Shown in pieces: positions 8,896 to 15,829 of a stretch of 64,000 bases of DNA. Origin of the DNA: Pedobacter sp. Leaf176. Lineage in GTDB: Bacteria; Bacteroidota; Bacteroidia; Sphingobacteriales; Sphingobacteriaceae. The notes beneath the pieces were generated by a model, which had not been told where the DNA came from, made no database searches, and was given only the letters and a program-made list of their open reading frames with translations. The DNA is taken from contig NZ_LMPD01000002.1 of assembly GCF_001424305.1 (NCBI RefSeq), forward strand, positions 705,009-769,008, written 5' to 3'. Each line of letters begins with the position of its first letter. Position 1 is the first letter of the stretch. The position numbers were made by a program, and so were the translations under genes.

Positions 8896-9918
8896 TTAAT
8901 GTAGTATCTTAAAAATAAGTTCTTTATAGAGTTCTCCATCATTGACATTTCCACTGCTATTTAAGCCTTTACTTTTTAAATCATACTCACGAAGTAGCGC
9001 TATCACCTGGAAAACTTTTCCGGTGTTGTAATTTCTTGCGGCAACTTCGTAGTCTTTAATGAAAAAAGGGGGCACACCCAGTGCCGATGCAGCATCCGCT
9101 TTATTTTGAACGTAATGATATTTTAAAAGCTTAGTAAAATAACCGCCTAAATTTGCCAATACCATAACAGTTGGATTAGCCTTGGGGTTACTTGCAAAAT
9201 AATCTATAATTTGATTGCATTTTAAAATATTACGTACCGCCAAAGCTTTCTGAAGTTCAAATACATTATACTCTTTGCTAATGCCGATGTTTTTTTGAAC
9301 CAAATCAGTATTTATGGTTACTTCCCTGGAAACATTCAGCATCAATTTCTCGATCTCGTTTGCAATTTTAGATAGGTCTGTCCCCAAATATTCAGCCATC
9401 AAGGCAGATGCCTGCTGGTCTATTTTATAGCCTTTTTCCTTTACAAAATCTTCAATCCAGGGCACCAGCTTGTAATCCCGAACGGAGTCTGATTGAAAGA
9501 TCAGGCCACTTTTACTGATGGCTTTGTAAATCTTTTTCCTCTTGTCGAAATTGGCATATTTAAAGGCAAGAACAAGAATTGTACTTGGTAATGGCTTTTC
9601 AAAATAGCTCAGAACAAATTCGGCTTCCTTACTGCTGCCTTCTTCCTTTGCCCATTTTAAATCCTGCGCCTCTTTAACTATCACAACCTGATAATCAGAC
9701 ATCATCGGGTACCGCTTTGCTGCTCCTAAAACCGTTGCCATATCGGTATCCTTTCCATATAAAACGGTTTGATTGAAACCTTTTTCGGCATCACTAAGTA
9801 ACTTATCTTCGATATAATCCGTTACCTGATCGATGTAGTATGATTCTTCCCCATGTAATAAATACACTGGTTTAAACTTACGGGCTTTAATATCTTTTAT
9901 AATTTCGGCAGCAGTCAT
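8896..9918 (-). CDS. holA: DNA polymerase III subunit delta
   Basis: Clamp-loader delta subunit of 340 residues that opens the beta sliding clamp during replication. The N-terminal domain has PVYLLHGEESYYIDQ, a degenerate Walker-like start typical of HolA. The middle carries the AAA+ lid region, and the C-terminal collar domain begins around EYNVFELQKAL. The length matches the family. The gene is divergent from the HsdR-N protein gene at 10043. The start ATG at 9918 is followed by a lysine-rich helix, MTAAEIIKDIKARKFKPVYL, as expected. Confidence 0.93.
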   Translation of the reverse strand: MTAAEIIKDIKARKFKPVYLLHGEESYYIDQVTDYIEDKLLSDAEKGFNQTVLYGKDTDMATVLGAAKRYPMMSDYQVVIVKEAQDLKWAKEEGSSKEAEFVLSYFEKPLPSTILVLAFKYANFDKRKKIYKAISKSGLIFQSDSVRDYKLVPWIEDFVKEKGYKIDQQASALMAEYLGTDLSKIANEIEKLMLNVSREVTINTDLVQKNIGISKEYNVFELQKALAVRNILKCNQIIDYFASNPKANPTVMVLANLGGYFTKLLKYHYVQNKADAASALGVPPFFIKDYEVAARNYNTGKVFQVIALLREYDLKSKGLNSSGNVNDGELYKELIFKILH

Positions 9919-9974
9919 TGCCGTAAAATTACAATTTAGCTTTTAGGATTTGAGTAAATGTTTATAAACAATAT

Positions 9975-9982
9975 TAACTTTG
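9975..9982 (+). promoter_or_regulatory. candidate -7 box (TAACTTTG)
   Basis: Matches the Bacteroidota sigma-A -7 consensus TAnnTTTG. A TTTG that could act as the -33 element sits at 9949-9952, 22 bp away. It would give a leader of about 55 nt before the start at 10043. That leader contains short AT-rich TTAATTGG repeats. Confidence 0.45.
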
Positions 9983-10042
9983 GCCATTGTTGTTTAATTG
10001 TTCAATTGGTTAATTGGTTAAATTGCTTAACCGAAAATTATA

Positions 10043-10501
10043 ATGTTTCATCCGACCCCATTAAATCTGCCTCCATATCCGTTTAAACTAACCCGGAAAT
10101 ATGATGTGGTTTTTATTTTTGATGAGTTGAGGAAGAAGCACTTGGTTTTAACACCTGAAGAATGGGTTCGTCAGCATTTTATACAGGATTTGATAGTAAA
10201 CAAGAACTTTCCAAAAACTTTAATTCAAATTGAAGGCGGTTTGGTTTTAAATCAGCTTCAAAAGCGTAGTGACATCTTAATTTACAATGCCAATGGGGAA
10301 AAACTGGTTCTCATTGAGTGCAAAGCGCCAGCAGTAAAAATCACACCGTCGGTTTTTGAACAGGCATCAAGGTATAACTCTGTGCATCAAGCCAAGTGGG
10401 TGGTGCTCACAAATGGCCTGCAGCATGTATATGCCAAAATGGATTTAGAGAAAGGACGATTCGTTTTTACACCTGAGATGCCAAATTATTTAGATTTGTA
10501 G
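10043..10501 (+). CDS. orphan HsdR N-terminal-like (HSDR_N_2) protein
   Basis: A 152-residue protein corresponding only to the PD-(D/E)XK nuclease-like N-terminal module of type I restriction subunits. The likely catalytic strand is the run RSDILIYNANGEKLVLIECKAP, where the D...ExK pattern is intact. There is no helicase domain and no hsdM or hsdS gene nearby, so this is not a restriction system. Stand-alone copies of this size next to holA are, as far as I recall, frequent in Bacteroidota. That suggests a housekeeping nuclease role, but no function is established. The start ATG follows a TTAATTGG-type repeat. Confidence 0.85.
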   Translation: MFHPTPLNLPPYPFKLTRKYDVVFIFDELRKKHLVLTPEEWVRQHFIQDLIVNKNFPKTLIQIEGGLVLNQLQKRSDILIYNANGEKLVLIECKAPAVKITPSVFEQASRYNSVHQAKWVVLTNGLQHVYAKMDLEKGRFVFTPEMPNYLDL

Positions 10502-10520
10502 GTTATTATAATCGACATGT

Positions 10521-10609
10521 CGTCATTTCGAGCGATGCCGAGAAATCTTTGAATTTTGTTACTGATTACAAAGATCTCTCCATTCCGCTTCACTCCAGTC
10601 GAAATGACG
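10521..10609. repeat. Bacteroidota GTCATTTCGA palindromic repeat
   Basis: Imperfect palindrome with outer arms CGTCATTTCGA... and ...TCGAAATGACG and inner arms GAGAAATCTTT / AAAGATCTCTC, around a central AT-rich spacer. It sits exactly between the converging ends of the HsdR-N gene and an oxidoreductase gene, so it may serve as a bidirectional terminator. Similar GTCATTTCGAGC...GAAATGAC elements recur between genes in many Bacteroidota genomes, judging from general familiarity. Confidence 0.8.
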
Positions 10610-10645
10610 ACTGCATTCGCAATTACTTGTAATTTAATTAGATGT

Positions 10646-11845
10646 TTAGATTCCATACTCCTTTTTCCACAATTGTTTATTGCCGGAATAAATTGCCTCA
10701 TTGCACATCGCAACACAAATCGCTGCCTGCGTTCCGGTTTTCACATTCGATGCCGGGAGTTTCCCTGAAATAATCGATTCGTAAAATTCTTCGAGGGCAT
10801 AATTTGTTCCATCAAGCGTTAGCTTATCCAAAATCGGGATCCCACCGTCCTGGTTGACCACAATTTTGCTCGCACCAGTTACACCATCTACAATGCCCAG
10901 CTCTTTTTTCGTTTCGGGTTCCGGATAAAATATGCCTGTATTTGTGAGTAAAGAAACGGAGCCTTTTGTACCTTTAATTTTGAAAAGATAACCATCGTGC
11001 GCATTTCCACAAGTTGCACCGAAATTACCAATCATACCTGCCCGCTCATACCTAAGCATCGATTGAATATTATCACAAGTTTCGCGACCATCCTTAAAAA
11101 CATCGATTCCCCCAACACCAGTAATTTCATCAGGTTGTGTTTCAAATGCCCAATTGATAAAGTCGATTTGATGCGAAAGCAGTTCAGCCGCCAAACCGCC
11201 GGAATATTCCTTATACATCCGCCAGTTAATCTGACGCTCTAGTTTGGGATCAGTCACTTTTCTCCGCCAGTTCCCGTTTCTGTCCCAACGGCAATCCACC
11301 TGCGAAACCTTGCCAAGATAGCCGGTTTTAATCATCTCTTTTACCCTGAAATACAACGGAGAATAGCGATACTGATAACCGACCTGATAAACCAGTTTAG
11401 GATGTTTCAAAACCAAATTCCTCAATTCCAAAGCCTGAGCAATGTTGTAAGTCATGGTCTTTTCAACATACACATGTTTGCCTGCAAGTACGGCATCCTT
11501 TGCAATTTTAAAATGTTCGCTTAAAGGCGTTGCAATAAAAACTGCATCAATTGTTTTATCATCTAAAACCTTTTGGGATTCTTTAATAGCCTTTGCAGAT
11601 GCCGGAACATACTTTTTGGTTTCCTCCAATCGAAAATCCAAAACATCGCAGTAAGCAACAATATTAAATTTTGCAGGCATTGATTTGATAACAGAAAGAA
11701 CACCTTTCCCCCTGTCTCCGCAGCCAATCATGGCAATATTGATAATTTTCTCCCGATCTAAACTCAAGTTAGCCAACACATTTTCAGCCGCTAAAACACC
11801 GGAACCAAACAATGCCGACTTTTTTATAAACGAACGACGATGCAT
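10646..11845 (-). CDS. Gfo/Idh/MocA family oxidoreductase, exported type
   Basis: NAD(P)-dependent sugar oxidoreductase of 399 residues. The N terminus MHRRSFIKKSALFGSG looks like a Tat-type or related export signal. It is followed by a Rossmann fold (IAMIGCGDRGKG, about 36-47) and the family motif YVEKTM in place of the common EKP. The C-terminal alpha/beta domain carries the usual GGLAAELLSHQID, with the His-Gln-Ile-Asp that positions the sugar. It directly abuts the DUF1080 gene (ends 11845/11846), so the two are co-transcribed. In the cluster it is the likely second dehydrogenase acting at C3 of a glycoside or keto-sugar. That role is inferred from neighbours, not shown by the sequence. 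Confidence 0.9.
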   Translation of the reverse strand: MHRRSFIKKSALFGSGVLAAENVLANLSLDREKIINIAMIGCGDRGKGVLSVIKSMPAKFNIVAYCDVLDFRLEETKKYVPASAKAIKESQKVLDDKTIDAVFIATPLSEHFKIAKDAVLAGKHVYVEKTMTYNIAQALELRNLVLKHPKLVYQVGYQYRYSPLYFRVKEMIKTGYLGKVSQVDCRWDRNGNWRRKVTDPKLERQINWRMYKEYSGGLAAELLSHQIDFINWAFETQPDEITGVGGIDVFKDGRETCDNIQSMLRYERAGMIGNFGATCGNAHDGYLFKIKGTKGSVSLLTNTGIFYPEPETKKELGIVDGVTGASKIVVNQDGGIPILDKLTLDGTNYALEEFYESIISGKLPASNVKTGTQAAICVAMCNEAIYSGNKQLWKKEYGI

Positions 11846-13207
11846 CTATAACTGTTTAATTTTTATGGTTCTGAAATCTACTTTGTTACCATGGTCTTGA
11901 AGTAAGATATGGCCCTTAGGAGCCTCACCGAAGTTTTTCCAGTCTTTATATTTACTTATAGAAACGAGTTTTTTAAATTCTTCCGAACCACGAACATATT
12001 CCAGAACTTTTACGCCATTTAGGTAATGCTCTACCTTATTATTTGGATAAACAATTAAACGGGCATTATTCCAACTGCCGATTGGGCGAAGGTAACGTGG
12101 CTCTTTTTTCGACGTAATTAAATCGTATAACGATGCAAGCGTACGGTTTCCATCTCTTCCTAATTTAGCATCGGGATGTAAGACGTCATCCAAAACCTGA
12201 TACTCCAGACCAATTGCTGAACCTGTATTCTTTTCGCTTAACGTAACAAAATATTTAACCCCGCTATTTGCGCCGGGTGTAAGTTTAAACTCAAACGACA
12301 TGTCAAAAGCCGAGAATTCTTCTTTAGTTACAATATCGCCACCATTTGTAGATTCTGCACCACTTGATGGTTCCACGCTGATTACCCCATTTTCTATCTT
12401 CCAGCCCTTTTCAGGAAAGGCATTTTTATATGCGCCAACCCAGCCGGCATTACTTTTTCCATCGAAAAGTAATTTATAACCCTCCGATCTTTCGTAAGCT
12501 GATAAAGTGTTTGGCGTTAAATTTACCGCATAAATTCCTTTCGGAAAAGCCTTTGATTTTAAGCCCTCCGTCTGGATATTGATGTTTTTAAAATAAACTT
12601 TTTTACCATCATTGCCCAATTCATTTCCTATGCCATGCACTTGCAAACCAATAAAACCGGATTTATCCAGGGTATCGATAACATAAGCAACAGGCCTTCC
12701 GTTCACCCATGTTTTGAGTTCGTTACCGATATTTTCGATGCGATAATGATTAAATTCATTCTTTTTATACAAGGGTTTTGCTGATGGATTTAACTCCAAA
12801 GGATACAACCATAACCGTCGCGCCTCATCGTAAACACCTCCGGTCCAAGATCTTGAAGTTGGGTCGATTTCGACCTGGCGACCAAAAACTAATCCTTTCC
12901 CATTATTACCCTCCGGCTTAATATGGCTACGTGTTTGAATACCTGAATTCGTGGTTTCGCCCTCTAATTTTACATCCAGTTCGAGAATGAAATCTCCGTA
13001 TTCCTTTTCAGTAATCAGGAAAGAATTTGGTGTTCCTTTCGTCATGGTGCCTACAATTGCACCATCTTCAACTTTGTAAGGTGCGGCTCCAGCTACTGCT
13101 TTCCAGCCTGTTAAAGTTTTGCCATCGAAAAGCGGTTTTGCTTTTTGTGCGGCAGCTGATAGACTAATTAAAGAAAGGGCCAGGATACTATATTTTTTGA
13201 TTAACAT
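11846..13207 (-). CDS. double DUF1080 (3-keto-disaccharide hydrolase family) protein
   Basis: Secreted protein of 453 residues starting at MLIKKYSILALSLIS. A longer frame to 13240 would spoil the signal peptide. It carries two concanavalin-like DUF1080 domains in tandem: the first begins with KPLFDGKTLTGWKAV just after the signal, the second with YKLLFDGKSNAGWVGA. Single-domain members are about half this length. Characterised relatives cleave 3-keto-glycosides produced by Gfo/Idh dehydrogenases, so this enzyme is the likely cleavage step of the cluster. It abuts the 10646 oxidoreductase. Between it and the next upstream gene lies a perfect 20-bp inverted repeat. Activity of each of the two domains is unknown. 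Confidence 0.9.
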   Translation of the reverse strand: MLIKKYSILALSLISLSAAAQKAKPLFDGKTLTGWKAVAGAAPYKVEDGAIVGTMTKGTPNSFLITEKEYGDFILELDVKLEGETTNSGIQTRSHIKPEGNNGKGLVFGRQVEIDPTSRSWTGGVYDEARRLWLYPLELNPSAKPLYKKNEFNHYRIENIGNELKTWVNGRPVAYVIDTLDKSGFIGLQVHGIGNELGNDGKKVYFKNINIQTEGLKSKAFPKGIYAVNLTPNTLSAYERSEGYKLLFDGKSNAGWVGAYKNAFPEKGWKIENGVISVEPSSGAESTNGGDIVTKEEFSAFDMSFEFKLTPGANSGVKYFVTLSEKNTGSAIGLEYQVLDDVLHPDAKLGRDGNRTLASLYDLITSKKEPRYLRPIGSWNNARLIVYPNNKVEHYLNGVKVLEYVRGSEEFKKLVSISKYKDWKNFGEAPKGHILLQDHGNKVDFRTIKIKQL

Positions 13208-13226
13208 GTTTAATTTATATGGATTT

Positions 13227-13296
13227 ACCACCTGAGACACCTAAGAGCGACTTAGTTAATATATCATCTTAGGTTTTCTTAGGTGTCTCAGGTGGT
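13227..13296. repeat. perfect 20-bp inverted repeat inside an operon
   Basis: Arms at 13227-13246 and 13277-13296 (ACCACCTGAGACACCTAAGA and its exact complement) with a 30-nt spacer. It lies between two same-strand genes of the sugar cluster. A degenerate relative lies at 58796-58886. It would form a strong RNA hairpin in the intercistronic mRNA. Confidence 0.9.
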
Positions 13297-13305
13297 GAAA
13301 ATTAA

Positions 13306-14661
13306 TTAATATTTAAAAACTTTTCCGTTTGCGATTACTTCTTGCCTGCCTTCATCAAAAACAGATTTTGCTCCGGTACGCACCGCAGCATTTGTCATGA
13401 TGTTTGCAATTGAATGTGAGTAGCCGGCTTCAACTGGTGCGTTTGGCGTTTTACGACTGCGAACACATTCCATCCAATTCCTCATGTGACCCGAAGTTAA
13501 TGAATCACCGCCCATGTTTGCGCCTGTTGCGGCCTTGATTTCTGTTTTACTTAAATCAAATTCGGGCAACAAATTAGCTTTCATGCCCATTGCCGATGCC
13601 TCCTGTTGTCTTAATCCACCTTTGGGAGAAACTTTGTTCGTAATTAAGTTGAGTTCTCCACCGTTCGAATAATAAACTTCGCCAACATCGCCAACGCTAT
13701 TTTGCATTCGCGAGGTAAAAGTAACCTGAAATCCATCTTCCGAATTCGGCTGACCGTAATCAAAAACCGCCACCATCGAATCCCAGTTTCTACGGCCATC
13801 TTTCCAGGTGTAAATTCCACCATTGGCAACAACACTTCTTGGATGTTTTAAACCAGTAAACCAATGCACCGTATCGATTTGGTGCGACATCCACTGACCT
13901 GGCATTCCTGAAGAATATGGCCAGAACAGACGATACTCTAAATATTTCCTTGGGTCGAAAGCCTCATTAGGACGGTTTAATAGAAATCTTTTCCAATCAA
14001 TATCTTCTTCTTTAAGCTTTGCGACTAAATCCGGTCTGCGCCAACGGCCAGGCTGATTCACATTCCAAACCAAATCTACCGCTGTAATTGGCCCGAATTT
14101 TCCATCCTGAATATATCTTGCAGCGTTTGCATAATTCTCTCCACTCCTGCGTTGAGAACCAATCTGAATAATTCTATCCGTCGCTTTTACAGCTTTAAGT
14201 GCTGCTTTGGCATCGTCCATCGTTTCGGCGAAGGGTTTTTCTACATAGGCATCGCAGTTTGCTTTTACGGCTTCAATGGTGTGTAATGCATGCTGAAAAT
14301 CTGCCGTGCTGATGATTACCGCGTCTAAATCTTTAGTGGCATAGAGTTCATCATTATTTCTGCAAGCCTTAATATCGTGTCCGAATTTTTGTTTCAAATG
14401 CGCAATTCCTAAATCCCTGCGGTAACTCCATAAATCGGAAAGGCCAACTACATCAAAGTTTAATTCTTTGTTGTGATTTAAAAAACAAGGCAGTAGCGTA
14501 TCTTTAAAACGGTCTGAAAACCCAACAACACCAACACGTACCCTATCGTTGGCCCCAATGATTCGGCCGTAGCTTTTTGCATTCATACCCATCGTACCGG
14601 CATAAGTGGCGGCCGCGAATATGGCAGATTGTTTAATAAATGTTCTCCTGGAATTTTCCAT
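13306..14661 (-). CDS. Gfo/Idh/MocA family oxidoreductase, exported type
   Basis: Second sugar oxidoreductase of the cluster, 451 residues. It has a twin-Arg-like N terminus (MENSRRTFIKQSAIFAAATYAG), a Rossmann fold (RVGVVGFSDR) and the canonical YVEKPFAET motif. Its substrate-binding half contains SGMPGQWMSHQIDTVHW. A long insertion relative to the 399-residue copy lies in the C-terminal half (NGGELNLITNKVSPKGG). The export signal suggests action outside the cytoplasm with a tightly bound cofactor, as described for related proteins. It is 27 bp downstream of the TIM-barrel gene. The substrate is unknown, but the neighbours suggest oxidation of a glycoside to a 3-keto form. Confidence 0.9.
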   Translation of the reverse strand: MENSRRTFIKQSAIFAAATYAGTMGMNAKSYGRIIGANDRVRVGVVGFSDRFKDTLLPCFLNHNKELNFDVVGLSDLWSYRRDLGIAHLKQKFGHDIKACRNNDELYATKDLDAVIISTADFQHALHTIEAVKANCDAYVEKPFAETMDDAKAALKAVKATDRIIQIGSQRRSGENYANAARYIQDGKFGPITAVDLVWNVNQPGRWRRPDLVAKLKEEDIDWKRFLLNRPNEAFDPRKYLEYRLFWPYSSGMPGQWMSHQIDTVHWFTGLKHPRSVVANGGIYTWKDGRRNWDSMVAVFDYGQPNSEDGFQVTFTSRMQNSVGDVGEVYYSNGGELNLITNKVSPKGGLRQQEASAMGMKANLLPEFDLSKTEIKAATGANMGGDSLTSGHMRNWMECVRSRKTPNAPVEAGYSHSIANIMTNAAVRTGAKSVFDEGRQEVIANGKVFKY

Positions 14662-14688
14662 AATATGGTTAATGGCAAAAATGAATTA

Positions 14689-15552
14689 TTAATTCTTATA
14701 AACTTGTTCGATTTGTCTGTTTAAATACTGAAAGCAAAAAGCCAGCTGCGTATCTGAATAATCGCTCCCCGCCTCAACAAAAACCGGCCCTCTATACTTT
14801 GCTTTTTTTAAAGCTTGTATATAAGCCGTAAAATCATCGCCCTTAATTCCGGGCAATGTTCGTTCATCGTTTTCTGCAATTTCGCAGTGAATAAGCAAAT
14901 CTCTGGCATCTATAATGTTTTGAGGAGGCTCTTGTTCTCTTCTCATATGGAAAATATCCGCATTGAGTTTAAAATTTGGATGATTTACTGACCTCACAAC
15001 TTCGGCTGCAGATTTTACAGTATTGATAAAATTGGTTTCTGTGTGTTGAAGGTTTTCTAATGCAATTTTAACCTTATATTTTGCTGCAATAACAGCTATT
15101 TTTTTACACAGCAATACGAACTCCGTTGTCGCTTTTTTAACATCGTAATTCTCTGGTAGGCGTCGGGCTGCTCCACTTCCCAGCACAATCAAACTTACTT
15201 TTGCTTGCTGTGCTCTTTGAAATAAACTATCAACATATGCAAGTACCCTGGCTTCATTAACTTTCGGTCCAGCTATCTTCATTTCGCCAGGAAACATCAC
15301 ATTGCACATGTAGAGTTTGGCTTTGAGTTTTCCGATGTTTTTTAAATTTTGTTTGAATTTTTCTTCTGAAAGAGACGGGGCAATCATTTTGCCCACGGAT
15401 GCGCCCATTAATTGGAACCCTGATGCTATAATTAGGCTGTCTTTTTCTATTGTAGTAACTATACCTAAAGGGATTGATGGCTTTGTTTCCCATCGAAAAC
15501 CTGATAAGAACAATGAAAGTAAAATTGAGCCAATAAAAATTTTTAATTTCAT
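14689..15552 (-). CDS. sugar phosphate isomerase/epimerase-like TIM barrel protein, exported
   Basis: A 287-residue xylose-isomerase-like TIM barrel with an N-terminal signal peptide (MKLKIFIGSILLSLFLSGF). Barrel-strand words include VKIALENLQHTET, where the Glu is a usual metal ligand, and NFKLNADIFHMRR, which supplies the second metal-site cluster. The C terminus has GPVFVEAG. It is the first gene of the four-gene minus-strand cluster, 27 bp from the next gene. It probably isomerises or epimerises a keto-sugar released by the DUF1080 enzyme. That is inference from context, since the family is catalytically diverse. Confidence 0.87.
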   Translation of the reverse strand: MKLKIFIGSILLSLFLSGFRWETKPSIPLGIVTTIEKDSLIIASGFQLMGASVGKMIAPSLSEEKFKQNLKNIGKLKAKLYMCNVMFPGEMKIAGPKVNEARVLAYVDSLFQRAQQAKVSLIVLGSGAARRLPENYDVKKATTEFVLLCKKIAVIAAKYKVKIALENLQHTETNFINTVKSAAEVVRSVNHPNFKLNADIFHMRREQEPPQNIIDARDLLIHCEIAENDERTLPGIKGDDFTAYIQALKKAKYRGPVFVEAGSDYSDTQLAFCFQYLNRQIEQVYKN

Positions 15553-15752
15553 TATAAACTGTATTAGCAGTGACTGGTTAGAAAGTCTTCAAGATTTATT
15601 ATAATGCAAAATAAGAGTTTAACTTAATAGAATAGAAGGAGTTTGGTAACAATTTAGAAACGGGAACTGAAACTATGCTGAGTCAGTCATGAGCATGAAT
15701 TTATTAAATATCTTGATAAAACGGTGATTTCAATAATTTAGGGCATAAACAA

Positions 15753-15783
15753 AAGCCCTTTAGAATAGGCTCCTAAAGGGCTT
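15753..15783 (-). terminator. terminator downstream of valS
   Basis: Arms AAGCCCTTTAG (15753-15763) and CTAAAGGGCTT (15773-15783), perfectly complementary with a 9-nt loop. Read on the minus strand it is followed by TTTGTTT. A second small inverted repeat, AAACCTAT / ATAGGTTT (15789-15796, 15814-15821), sits between it and the valS stop codon. Confidence 0.8.
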
Positions 15784-15829
15784 GGTCGAAACCTATAACA
15801 TTTTAAAAACCTCATAGGTTTAATAAAAT

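Noticed and set aside
10043..10501. Restriction-modification system
   Set aside because: Only the nuclease-like N-terminal module is present; no methylase, specificity or helicase genes nearby.
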